DNA from: Symsagittifera roscoffensis
Lineage: Eukaryota; Xenacoelomorpha; Acoela; Convolutidae
Length of the DNA: 64,000 bases
Direction: 5' to 3'
Assembly (NCBI RefSeq): GCF_963678635.1
Contig: NC_087063.1
Location: forward strand, 71,941,617-72,005,616
A model generated the notes under the pieces. It had not been told where the DNA came from and ran no database searches. It saw only the letters and a program-made list of their open reading frames with translations. Positions 30,570-41,559 of the stretch are shown in pieces. Position numbers and translations under genes: made by a program. Each line of letters begins with the position of its first letter. Positions within the stretch are counted from its first letter, which is position 1.

Positions 30570-30982
30570 CAAATAATATTAATAATTTAATTTTTGTATG
30601 TGGTTAGATAATTTAGATTTTGAAAATTCTGATGGTTGACAAAACAGGCCTGTTTCTTATAAATTTAATTTTATCTTAGCGAATGAAACAAAAAAATTAA
30701 AAATTGGGCTGACAAAAAAACACTGTTTTGTAGTTTTTGGATTTTTTGGGTAAAAAACTCATCCTGGATTACGTTATAAGCACAAAATATTTAAAATCGA
30801 AATAAATTGGTTTCGAATGGTGCAAGGAAAAGTTTTTTGCCGCTTGTTCACAGTTGTCATTCTGTGTTTTTATCTTCAAACATCTCATATTCTTCGAAAT
30901 AATATGCAAATGGTGTCGAAATTCTAATGTCATAGGAGTCAGTTATGCGCGATGAAAGCTCCAGTTAACAGCGTGTGAATAT
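30570..30982. other. non-coding AT-rich spacer
   Basis: No gene or clear repeat seen between the array end and the retroelement fragment. Confidence 0.4.
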
Positions 30983-32215
30983 TTAGAATGCCATTCCAAT
31001 TGTGTAACCGTCCTCAACGCCGAGGGATTGCCATTTGGATCTTGTTCCTCTGAGGCAAATGATGGTTGCTCTGAGTATAGCGAATGAAATTCTACATCTC
31101 ACCCAGCACATGACTTGACTATATGGGCGGTCCCGTTTTGATGCCAGACCATCTGCTAGTCGTTTGAGGAAAAACGGGAACTCCGGTGCCAAAACACCAT
31201 CTATTGAAGTGACAAGTGGAATGAAAGACATGTTCTTTTCATCACAAGCTGGTCCATAATAATTTTTCTTCTTAATCTCTGCAGTTTTCAGTACATTCAT
31301 GGGATTGTAGTTTTCGTAAGACGGAGCGTCAGTGTCTGTAACACGGATGTCGAACGACGCAGCCGACTGTCTATCACAAACCCCACGAGCTGAAAGATCT
31401 GCAATTAGTGCCGGGGTTCCATTTTCTAAATCTGGTTTTTTTAGGTCCTCTTTTCACATCCTTCCACAAAATTGAATCAAGATCGCCCACTGCGTCTCTT
31501 ATTTCGTTGTGTCGTAGTGTTACCAGTCCGCCCTTCTTGCAAGAAAGTGCATGTTGTAAGTCAAAATCTTGTTGACATCCATTGCATCTCGAGAAAGAAC
31601 GTTTGAGTGGTTTTCTGTACCTGACACATAGAGCGTCTCTGAAATCTGGGGCTGACAAATCAAAATTATCTTTCAACAAGGGCAGCGAAGTTAGCCACAA
31701 GGAACAGTTGTTGTCGATTATTCTCCGGATCGCTCGTTTCTGATCTGCTGGTAAAACTGCGAGCAATTCATCGAGTTTATCTTTGTCCACAGCATTTTGT
31801 TTCTCCTCGTGGTTTTTTCTTGCTTCTCTCATCTTTGTCTTGTGTAGAGTTTGGTCGAAATCACCTTGGAGAAGGATCGAACTCACAAGACAGTCGGTTG
31901 ATTCACGTGATGTGGAAAATGCTAGTTCGGCACCTTCTATTGGATTTCGCACACCTAGTCCCCCTCTTTTGACAGGAAGTGAATACAAAACACGATCTGA
32001 GTGTGTGACACTAGAAGTTCCAAGTAGGCTTGGCAAAAAGTTTTCCTCCAACATCTTCTCGAGAGGAGCAAACAACTGCGACGTATCTTTGATTACTCTC
32101 TGGACAAAATTTCCTTCGCATAGCAGTGATCTTGTTAATCCAACTAAAACAGCTTGAGGTTCTTTTTCTGCCACTTTGGACAACCGTCAAGACAAGCCAA
32201 CCATTCTTGGACCTT
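30983..32215 (-). pseudogene. 3' part of a retroelement reverse-transcriptase polyprotein, frameshifted
   Basis: The long frame 32183-31374 shows the pattern LFAPLEKMLEENFLPSLLG, LPVKRGGLGVRNP, then a zinc-type cluster C-x2-C-x7-H-x4-C (CNGCQQDFDLQHALSC) and RHNEIRDA. A second frame continues from about 31430 with FDIRVTDTDAPSY and ends at 30983 after ICLRGTRSKW. This order is typical of the C-terminal part of reverse-transcriptase polyproteins that are very common in cnidarians and other invertebrates. One frameshift lies near 31400-31450 and another near 32170. The RT catalytic part is missing, as in a 5'-truncated element. Element class is not resolved. Confidence 0.75.
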
Positions 32216-32796
32216 TTTAAATTTTTTTTCGTTATATTTTTATTTGAACACAAAAACAACCAAAAAAGGGATTGAAAATAATTTATCTCCTCAAATTTGT
32301 ATTTTTTTATCGAAAAAATGCATTTCATTCGAAATTCATGTTTGAAATGTATATGATAAGCTTTTTTCCCCGACCGAAATAAAATTGTCAAAGTTACCTC
32401 TGTATTAGTTATAATTATTTAAATCTATTTAAGGTTACCCACACACTTTTGGTGATTTTTGAAAATTTTGTTTTTTTTTTCCATGACAAAATGATTATCT
32501 TATAATTTTCATACATAAAAATTGTATGATAAGCAAAATTCATCGAAAATTTTAAATTCTTTTTTAAGGAACAGAAAGCTTCAAAAGAGGCAAATAAATA
32601 AAAAATGTTCATTAAAAATTTTTAAAACACTTTTTAAATTTGTTATGAACTTTGCATGATAAGCATTTTTTTTCATAGACTTCATTATGAAACTGTATGA
32701 TAAGCATTTTTTTCTATGGACGTCAACCCGGGATTAAGTTTGAATTCTGTTTGTTTTTCATCCCGTTAGAGTCATCATCCGAACATTACGAGGCCA
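32216..32796. other. non-coding AT-rich DNA with several TATGATAAGC motifs
   Basis: Holds at least four copies of a TATGATAAGC-type motif (near 32350, 32525, 32661 and 32696) in one orientation, also found in the tandem units. No gene. Confidence 0.5.
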
Positions 32797-33015
32797 CAGT
32801 GTGCACTGGGTAGGTGCGCAAATTTGTGTCTGCATGTTCCTGGATTCCAGAGACAAATCTTTAAATAAGTTATATTTTTGTCAAAAACGATCAAAGAGAA
32901 TGAAAGAACAAAAGAAGAACAAAGGGAGCGTCCTTGTTTCGGAATCTGCTTACAATTCTCAAAATACACGGTTTAGCCTTGTTATGAAAAACCTAAAGTT
33001 GTTAATTGAGTCGTA
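32797..33015 (+). repeat. dispersed repeat, copy A
   Basis: About 210 bases similar in the same orientation to 40622-40840. Shared blocks include GTGTGCACT, TAGGTGC, GTTCCTGGATTCCAG and GCGGAATCTGCTTA-type sequence. No terminal repeats were recognised. Confidence 0.7.
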
Positions 33016-35559
33016 CCGGGACTGATTCTGATCTATCAACTTACCTCAATTCTTTTTGCTGATTGCAGTATGCTTAGGCTCATATGAATGTATGCTAAGA
33101 TTTACGCTTATGCTTTGGAAGCCTAGTATTTTAGTTTTGATAAAACCAATCATTAGTCTCACTGCATCCAGTTTCAAGCGTTAATAATCGACTATTTTAT
33201 GATTTTAGTACCAGACCTGCAAAATCCGTTGTAAATTTTTGAATATTGATTGTAATCTCTGTTTTACCAAAACAAATTAAAATCTTTTATAAAGTATTCT
33301 AATCGATTATAGTCATTTATTTTTTCATCTGTTAAAGATAATTTCAATCCATTATAGTCTAATATTTCAACTTTTTTCAATTGATGTTGCTATCAAATCT
33401 AATCCATTATAATATATTATGTCCAATTATATTTCTTTTTATTTGCCCATTTCGCTTTTTTCACAGACTTTAGCTTAAGTGAAAATTGGGAAAACATACT
33501 TTATCAGTTTTTAAATCAAGTCAATGGTTTCTTCTCGATTAAATTTCGTACATAATGCAGAGTTTTTTTTTCTGACGAAAAAAAATTGATCACCCCACAA
33601 TGTAAATTAGTCTCTAAGAAACTTATGTTTTCTGGTGAAAATTTGTGTTCAGGTGTACTATAACTTGCCAACACATCTAACTTTTTGAGATTACGTTTAA
33701 CGGTAGTATTAAAAACCAGCAATTTTTAAAATACGATGTGTCTTGGTGTGAAAGTTATTTGGCGAAATAAAAGATTATAACCGAATTTCATCGATAATAA
33801 GAGACTATTGATAAGAAAAATGATCAATGATAATTGATTATGCAAGGTTATAATCTCTGGGAAAAAATCTCGTTTACAATTTTCTATGGAACCTTTAATA
33901 CCTAACTTTGATAATTAAACTCATTTATCCTTGTCAAAAAGTCTACAAAAAAATACAAAAAATTTAGATGATATCAATTATTTAAGCCTAAACTTGGATG
34001 CGGCTATTCGTATTAAAAAAATTGATAATTTTCAGGGTACTATAAGTTTCAAAAATTTTGAAGGCGAGGATATTTTGAGAATTTCACTCAGCGAGTCAAA
34101 TTGTTTTCTAGTTTTTTCGCTGATTACTTTAGGATATAAAACTTTCGAAAAATAAGTTTGCTTTGGATTGATAAGTTCAGGAATCCATATGGAATAAAAA
34201 ATGCGTTTAACGAAATTGAATTACAAAGTTCCATTATTTTCTAGTGATTGCAAATATTTAGAAATTATGTCTTCAAACACTCTCACAGTCAAACTTTATC
34301 AATTTTGCTTAATCACTAAATGGTAAGCCGTGAAGTGCAAGTAACCAAATCTGTTGATTTTATAAAGTATTACTTTTGTGAGGTCACGTAATCAAACGCT
34401 CTCAATTTCAAAGCAAAATTCGTCATTTTTTAAAAAGTAAATCAATCAGTTAAAACAAAAATCGTGAAATGCATGTAATAATCCCAATTTTAGCAGAAGA
34501 ATCCATTTCCTGATAGCAGGTAATTTCAGCAAGGCACCACTTTGTTGATATCGCTTGTACTGTTTCATTTGTCCAGATGGCACCTCGTCATCTTCAAGAC
34601 GTTTTCATCAATAAAGAAAACAAATACGAGTTTTCATTACTTACGTTCTTATTGCAAAATATTGAAAAACCACTTTAAATTTGGTGCGTTGAACTTTTGA
34701 AAGTCAAAATGAAGGACGAGATAGTAATCCTGTACTGAAGATTCATGGCTAATAAACAAAAATGTTTGATTTTTGTGGTCTGCCAGAAGTGTACCAACCC
34801 GCTGGGGATCCTTAAAGGAGGGGGGGGGGGGGGGAGCTAAATCGGGGGGAGGCTATCCATGGGCCGCCGCAATTGCTTAAATTTGCCTCTGCAATTTCGA
34901 AAGACCGTGAAATTAATATCCTAACATTTCCCAGCAATTACCGGGGGTGTAGAGTAGATCCTTATATTTTAGCGCCAGGAATTACTCACTACAGCCGCAA
35001 AAAGCCGTTTGCCTGGTTGTTTTTTTTTCGAGATCCTATTTTAGTTTGCCTCGAATCCGGTAAAAAGATAGCTAAGTGTCTTTGTATATATTTAATGATG
35101 CTTTAATGATGACACATGGAAAAAAAATCTTTTTTTTTAGCTGTTGCGAGCAATCGTATGTTTCCAGACTTAAATTAAATTTTGGCGTGTAAGACAAAAC
35201 TGGGCATTGGCCTCAAAAACTCAACAAGCTTGCAGAACGGTAGAAGGATCAAGCTGGTGTAGAATAATTATGAACACTATGAATAATGAAATGGGCAAAC
35301 TGAGTTTAATAGAAAATTGAGACACTGCGGATATTGACCAGCAAAAATTAACTTTCTCAATTGTTCCAACTGGTGTCAGATCAAACAAAAATTGAATTCA
35401 GAACTATCATGTAAATTAATCTTGAGGTTTGAAGAATTAGCAAACAAAGAATATGCTCAAAGTTGTAGATAGCAACTTATTTGATTGAATTTTTCCAAAT
35501 AACGTGGTGCTTTTATGCAAACCAGAAACAAGAAAAGGCTGCTGATCTACCCATTGATA
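33016..35559. other. non-coding, AT-rich, with degenerate AATCNATTATA repeats
   Basis: Nothing recognised as a gene. A 74-codon frame at 33931-34155 has no features I can name. 33280-33440 contains repeated AATCGATTATAG-like words. A G15 run lies at 34820-34834. The left end of the second Polinton probably lies in the last part but could not be placed. Confidence 0.45.
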
Positions 35560-35599
35560 CTCATGAAACCGATTCAATTACTCCTAAAAACTTGACTTT

Positions 35600-35800
35600 T
35601 TGATGATTGAGAAAGAGTGGAGCGGAAAAGTCGACTTTGTTTTTATAAACTTTCAAAATATCAAAAACTACCAGGGATCTACCTAAATATCTTCCAGCGA
35701 GATTTACGGTTGAGTAAATGGTATCTACGAGGTTAATTCCACTTCCACTCGCTTGAAAATTGGCTGGCCCGCGAGGTGCTGGAAAAACAAAAAATGAAGT
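35600..35800 (+). pseudogene. remnant of the 189-aa unknown Polinton gene
   Basis: Conceptual translation matches the counterpart at 16321-16890 in the RLCF-KLSKY-KLP and SKWYL-G blocks, with several frame changes and stops. Confidence 0.65.
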
Positions 35801-35879
35801 CGGGAAAACGTAAAGTTATTTCAAGGCACTTGAAAGTCATACACTAGATTTTTTGGATTCTGAAAAAATCTATCCTGAA

Positions 35880-36060
35880 ATTTTTGACCGAAGATTTTTT
35901 TCTAGCTGCATGTTCTCTGTTTTTCTTTTCAGGTCAAAAGTATACAAAAAATTGATGTTGTTATCAAACTTACACCTCATGCTAGTCTTATAATAACAGA
36001 CAAATACTTGAATTAATCAAAAATACTACAAATTCACGCAATATTACGTTATATGGTGCC
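35880..36060 (+). pseudogene. remnant of the 144-aa unknown Polinton gene
   Basis: FLAACSLFF block near 35900 matches the gene at 15921-16355. The rest is not reliably traceable. Confidence 0.55.
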
Positions 36061-36240
36061 CTAGAATTGTAAGAACAACCTGTTTGGTGACTAGAGTGGT
36101 ATTACTTTCTGTTTATTTGTCAAACTGACAAAACCAACTTGAAATCTTTGCTTAGAATCTTTAGTGAAAGATCAGTCGTTCTAAACTTTGAAAGATTTCG
36201 ATGTAGGAAAATTTTTTTTATAGTTAAAGAATAAGCCATT

Positions 36241-36690
36241 ACAACTTCTGGCTATGGCGATTTTCATCCTTTTCTACGTCCGGTGGGTTCGCTTTCAATT
36301 CCGAAACTTGAACAAAAAGCTCAAAACTGGTAGACAATACGCTTGCACGGAAATCACTGGGAAGCTGTGATTATATATAATTGATCCTCAATCAGATTAT
36401 TCAAAGTTTTGTAGCATCATATTTTATGCTAAATAATAAAAAAAAGACTGAACTGGCTGCAAAGTACCTGGATAAAAAAAACGAGAAATGTTTTGAAATG
36501 GGTTAGACAAAAATTTCAAAATTTTCCAACTTGCAACAGACATTTACCTCATTATAACTCTAGGAACCACTGCATCTTGAATAACATGCAGCCACTTTTT
36601 TTTGACTGGCTGAAGAATGAGCAACAGCGGAGAACAGCGGAGGGTGGAGAAGTACCTATCTCAAATTCAGTGCTATGTAGTTGGTTGACT
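36241..36690 (+). pseudogene. remnant of the exonuclease-like gene
   Basis: ITTSGYGDF and LEQKA blocks near 36245-36330, then CNRHLPHYNSRNHC and DWLKNEQQR near 36530-36630 match the gene at 15358-15927. Stops and shifts between them. Confidence 0.75.
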
Positions 36691-37000
36691 CTAGATAGTG
36701 ACATAAGAAAATTGTTGACAATATTTGAACGAATCGAAAACCGAGATCAAGTTGCGTAGCGGAAAGAACAAATCACACATCTGAAGAATAATTGACTACT
36801 TTGAGAGGGTGTTTCTCGGTGATTGACCAACTATTTGTTTTCAACGATTCAAAAATATTAGAAATGTTATTCAGCAAACGAAGAGTTTATCTTCCCAGCT
36901 AGTCGTAGTACCCAAACGTCAACCCGGAGTTCAAAAGGATCTCAGAAGCAGTGACCATCATAAAAATTTCATTTACAAGTAGAAAAACTCAGTAAAGAAT
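36640..37000 (+). pseudogene. remnant of the core PC4-like gene
   Basis: LCSWLTLDSDIRK and ERIENRDQ blocks near 36670-36755 and a VYLP ... PKRQPG-type block near 36885-36935 match 15443-15008, including the part that lies in the other frame in element 1. Confidence 0.65.
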
Positions 37001-37128
37001 ATCTTATCTCCTTTGATTACACAGGTTATACTCGATACGAGATTTTTTATTATTCAGACGAAAAAATATTTTTTTTCAGACAAATCATAATTTCTTTGTT
37101 CGTAAAAAACCGTTGATATAGATAGTCA

Positions 37129-37147
37129 TACACACAAACACACACAC

Positions 37148-37180
<33 letters not shown>

Positions 37181-37181
37181 T
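37129..37181 (+). repeat. (CA)n(GA)n compound microsatellite
   Basis: CA repeats with one interruption followed by about 25 bases of GA repeats, just upstream of the membrane-protein remnant. Confidence 0.95.
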
Positions 37182-37204
37182 AGTAACAAAAACTGAAAAT
37201 CTTA

Positions 37205-37470
37205 ATGACTGAAACAACAATAGATAAGCCTGATGCGACTATAGTTACCCATTAAGTTTATGAGCAAAATATCACCAAACAAAACCATTAGAAATTTTGT
37301 ATTGATGCTACTGCTCCTAGATCTAGTAAAAAAAATTGTGTTTTTTTTTGTCTAAATTGATTGTAGTTTTAATTTTACTAACTTTTTGATTCCGTAAACT
37401 TAAGGGAAAAATCTTCACTTTGATTTTCAGTATGTCTGGTTTAGTTAGGTACGTTCTACTAAAACTAACG
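37205..37470 (+). pseudogene. remnant of the small membrane-protein gene
   Basis: ATG followed by a PDATIVTH block, then a CIDATAPRS-like block, matching both halves of the frameshifted gene at 14910-14625. The hydrophobic helix is destroyed. Confidence 0.6.
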
Positions 37471-37472
37471 AT

Positions 37473-38095
37473 ATGAATGAAACGGTTGATTTATCGGCAA
37501 GCTCAATTTTGGCAGTTGTAGGGTTTTCGGGATCCCGACAAACAGATTTATTTTTCAAAAATCTGAAAGGAAAAACATTTCAACAGAACATAAATTTATA
37601 ATTTTAAAAAGAAAATAAAACTTTAAATTTGGAAAAATATAACACTCACAGAATTCAAATAGATTGCAGAAATTTTGATGGGTTCGATTGTTTGAGAAAC
37701 TTTGAGAAACTACTGGTGTTTGATGACTCATGAAGACGCAGGGGCTTGGATGTTATATATGTTCAGCATAATTTATTCCACTAAAGATGATGGTCTTGAA
37801 TTAATGATTCAACACATCTCACATCAATTTATTTCAATCGCCTGTGCATTTCAGCAGCCTAATAATCTCAGAGTGCAAGTTATAATTATAAGTTTTTTTT
37901 TACAAAAATCTTATGAAATGGGTACAACGGACACCTCCAAACAGATTTAGATCCCCAAAATCAGACTGTCTGAGATACTTTTCAAACAAAACCTCCTGGC
38001 CCTTTAATTTTCTTTTACCAATAATTACGACAGAAGTGACACCCATCAGAAATGAACGCACAGAAACTAACTACTCTGCAGCTGAGTCCATGACA
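37473..38095 (+). pseudogene. remnant of the packaging ATPase gene
   Basis: The Walker A region is altered (GFSGSRQT instead of GPSGSGKT). FEKL, FDDS-like and NTSHI-LF-SP blocks follow, and a C-terminal SDCLRYFSNKT block near 37965-37990 matches 13927-14628. Broken in several frames. Confidence 0.75.
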
Positions 38096-38109
38096 ACTAC
38101 GGAGTCTTG

Positions 38110-38335
38110 TTGGGAAATCATCAAATAGCCATATGATGTTGGTTTTCTGTTAATATTTGCTCAATATACTCAACAGTAATATGCCTGTTAGTATCCCAAA
38201 CCACAAAACTTTCGAAGAAGCATTCAAATTTTTAACAAAATAAATAGAAAATTTAAAAAGAAACGACCTTTATAATGGTTAAACCAGACTGTATCTAATC
38301 AAAATTATGCTTTATTTTTGCTTCAAATCATCGAC
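38110..38335 (+). pseudogene. remnant of the 101-aa conserved gene
   Basis: MPVSIPNHKTFEEAFKFL near 38180 and a KIMLYFCFK end near 38305 match the gene at 13674-13979. Confidence 0.6.
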
Positions 38336-38895
38336 AATATAGAGAAGGCAGCAGAAGAACTTGTTCTGATTCCTAAGCATATGTACATCAGAGAACCATC
38401 CCATGCAACGAAAATCTTGTTTGACAACTCCATCGAACTTAAAAAACTGCTATTATCACACTTGAACCGTTTAAGACCCAAACTTCAACTACAACACTCA
38501 ACCCTCCAGTCACACCAACAACCCTTGAAACTCCTATCCTTGCCACAGCAGAAAACAATGAACAAGAAAAAACTCTTTCATTCTCACTGAAGATGAAGGG
38601 ATTAGAACTGGAAACAAGTGTTGAGCTTAGTGACGTTTTGAACATCGAAAGTGCCATGCTGCAATTACCACACATGGACGAAAATAAAATTGAGCGAGCG
38701 AAAAAAATTCCAAAAGTTATCAAAAAAAAGAGCGATCTATAATCAACAAAGAAAATGAAGAACTTTACATTGATAAAGTTCCAACTGTTAATAATTTAAT
38801 AAATTATCAATATATTTTGAACGGTATAAAACAACGTTTTGAAAAACTGTACAGCCCTGCTTTAGTGATTTCATGTTCTCTCAAACTTGACAAAT
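38336..38895 (+). pseudogene. remnant of the conserved 286-aa gene
   Basis: LVLIPKHMYIREP ... LLLSHLNRLRP (38350-38480) and ENEELYIDKVPT (38750-38790) match the gene at 12814-13674. The frame ends just before the integrase ATG. Confidence 0.75.
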
Positions 38896-38912
38896 AGACA
38901 ATGATTAATAAG

Positions 38913-40160
38913 TATGCCACAGTCTAGGCTTAGTCAACGACTACGGAACAAGCTCAATAGAAGCAAAGCAGAGGTTCCACAAAATAGCTTTCAACCTTCC
39001 AAGCCATTATTTCTCCCGAGAAACCGTCAACCATTTGCAGCTCGGAAAAAAACTAGAAAGACGCAGAATCAGAAGGGATGTTGCTTACAGTGAAAAAAAA
39101 CCGGCAGCGCAAAAAGCCAAATAAGAAAGAAAAGAAGAAGAAGAAGAAGAAGAAGAAGAAGAAGAAGGCTCTGAAATGTAGGGAACGCCCGATAATGACT
39201 CAAATTCTGCAACGTCAGAAAAAAAGACAAAAAAAACTTGGCAAGATTGCAGCAGCGGACTAAAAACTATTGAAAAGTTAAGTTACAAATAAAAGTCAAG
39301 CATTGTTTGGCAGTGTAAAGAATTAAGCAGTGGGTTAAAAAAGTCACGAAGAATCAATTTTAAAAAACTCAGCCTGCAAATACAAAGTATTGATCAGTTC
39401 GGATTGAAATGCCGCGTATCAAAATGATTGCTTAGGTTATAGACGAAATAAGGTCAATTGACCTGGCTTTTGATGAAAAACTTGCAGATTATATCAAAGA
39501 AATTAAGTATCTTATAATTGCAGTGGATTGCATGTCCCGCTATCTTATTGTACAACCAATGAAATCAAAGTATGCAACCTCAACCTCAGAAAAACTCGAG
39601 AAAAAAACAGCCAAAGTTTCTGGATAGAAACGTGCACTGAATTCAAGGGGTCCTTCGAAACATTATGAGAGAAAAAGGGCATTGAAACTTATACAAAAGA
39701 AAGTTTAAAAAATTCAATTTCACGGAGAGGAAGATTTGATCAATAGAAAATTTGATTTATAAATTTTCGGAGGACGAATAGACCTAATCTTACATTGATA
39801 GGCTTCAAAATTGTCTCAAAGTAATTACCTCAAAAACTAACATTTTTTTAAATCAATTTAACCCCAAATTAAACGAACAAAAAGGACGTTCAACGTCTAG
39901 TTTCAATAAAATTGGAAACTTTACTAAAAATAAAAAGCCGACCAAATCTCTACGTTAGTGACTTTGTTACAAAAGCAAAAGTTGACATCATTTTCGATAA
40001 GGATAAAAAAACGTTCACATACGAAGTTCCTGAAATATTTGACATATTAACAAGGAAGCTAGCAAATTTTAATTTTGTTGCCCCCGATGAGAAAACAATA
40101 GAGGGTTTATTTTATGAGCCCAAACTAAATTATTTATTGGGAAAAGGTTTATCAAACTAT
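38913..40160 (+). pseudogene. remnant of the integrase gene
   Basis: Starts with an ATG and an RLSQRLR block and ends in YLLGKG near 40145. A GAA trinucleotide run (39125-39167) has expanded in the Lys-rich N-terminal part. The core and DNA-binding parts are traceable near 39440-39660 and 39912-40150 but are broken by many stops. Confidence 0.8.
39125..39167 (+). repeat. (GAA/AAG)n trinucleotide run in the integrase remnant
   Basis: About 14 AAG/GAA units, encoding a Lys run in the remnant frame at the place where element 1 encodes a natural Lys/Arg cluster. Confidence 0.9.
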
Positions 40161-40163
40161 ACA

Positions 40164-41215
40164 ATGTCTAACAACTTTCGAGGCCACAAAGTTTTCTTTA
40201 CTAGTACATTGGTGTCAGCAGCCTCAACAAATATCTTTCTTGATAGCACGTTAGCACGTTCTAAAAAAACATTGAGCATAGATGTAGGGTGAATTGTGAC
40301 CTGCATTGACAGAAAGAACGTTTCCTACTCAATTTAACAAAGTAACAGATACCAAATTATTGTACTACAAAAAAAAACAATTAAAGCAAGGTCAACAATG
40401 TCTGACGATAAAACGTTTAGACCATATGATGGGCTTGTGATATCACAAATAACCAATGGTGTGAATTTGAGAAATTGTTCAAGGAAATCAATTGGATGAT
40501 TGATCTCAATAATTTCATTTATAGCCTTGACCCATTGCCAATCACCTCTGAATATATCTTTTTTGTTGGTAGGGCGTTAAATTTAGCTACTACAGATTCC
40601 CAGTATCGTTACGATTCGAAAGTGTGCACTAGATAGGTGCACAGTTTCGTGTCTGTATGTTCCTGGATTCCAGTGAAAAAAGCTTTGATCATGTTAAAAT
40701 TTTGTCGTTACGATCGAAGGGAAAGCATGAACAAAAAAAGGAAGTGTCATTGTTGCGGAATCTGCTTAAAATTCAAAAAAAACACTGTTAGGTCTCGTAA
40801 AAAGTGGTTTCAAATTATAGAGACGGAACGGATTACCAAGTTGATTTTTAAGCATGCAATCATATCCATAGCACTCTCACATCACAAATCTCATCTCCAA
40901 CTAACCTGTTCGTATTTCTGCTTGCACCCGAATGATGCTTACCTACTTGGCCAAAATTTATTATCAGGTTACGGGTGACACAAAGCATCATCTTTAAGAG
41001 TCATTGTAACTAATCGAAGATTGAAAAACGGCTACGCTTGCAGCTTTGAACCGAATCAACAACAAAAATTTAGCAACCTGGATTGTAAAAAACGTTTCGG
41101 GAATAATATCTAGAAGATTGTGGTAAATCTACGACCAAAAACTGTTAGATTTGTACCACTTGCAGGAGGAGGAGACGGTTGTTTTGACTTTGAACTTTTA
41201 AAATGTTCCTGGTTA
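40164..41215 (+). pseudogene. remnant of the penton-like minor capsid gene with an insertion
   Basis: VFFTSTLVSAASTNIFLDSTLA (split here over 40195-40262) and RLKNGYAC-like and GGG-like blocks to 41200 match 11006-11899. A dispersed repeat interrupts it at 40622-40840 or slightly beyond. Confidence 0.75.
40622..40840 (+). repeat. dispersed repeat, copy B, inserted in the penton remnant
   Basis: Same orientation as 32797-33015 and about as long. Penton similarity stops just before it and resumes by about 40915. Confidence 0.7.
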
Positions 41216-41238
41216 GGATTATGCTCTGACTAGGGGTA

Positions 41239-41550
41239 TTCGACTAGTACGATTCCATTAACTCGAAAGTTTATATAACAAGCAGCAAAACGTATTGGAA
41301 AAGAATTACTTGTTTAACCAGTAACCGAATAAATAGATATGTCAACCTTGAAGAAAACACCGAAACAAGTCTTGAAAAACACGACAAAAATTATGATCAA
41401 CTGAAAGCTGGTCGTACCAAGTCTCGTAGTATTATAAAATAGAACAAGACAAAACAACGAAAAAAAAACTCTCATTGTAAACAAACGAACTCCACTGAGA
41501 AGTCGCTCTAACTTTTTCCACCAGAGTGAGAATTGATTTCTCTTTAAATA
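41239..41550 (+). pseudogene. remnant of the small basic virion protein gene
   Basis: PLTRKFI, AAKRIGKELLV and TPKQVLKNTTK blocks, then RSRSNFFHQ at the end, match 10593-11000. Stops interrupt the frame. Confidence 0.7.
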
Positions 41551-41559
41551 CTAGCTGAA

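Noticed and set aside
31783-32157. 124-codon plus-strand frame
   Set aside because: It is antisense to the reverse-transcriptase fragment.
33931-34155. 74-codon frame as a further PC4-like gene
   Set aside because: A weak beta-strand pattern only, no partner in element 1, and no helix after the strands.
37129-37181. Possible CRISPR-like or satellite array
   Set aside because: It is a simple CA/GA microsatellite; no spaced repeats of CRISPR type occur anywhere in the window.
38439-38723. 94-codon minus-strand frame
   Set aside because: It is antisense to the remnant of the conserved Polinton gene.
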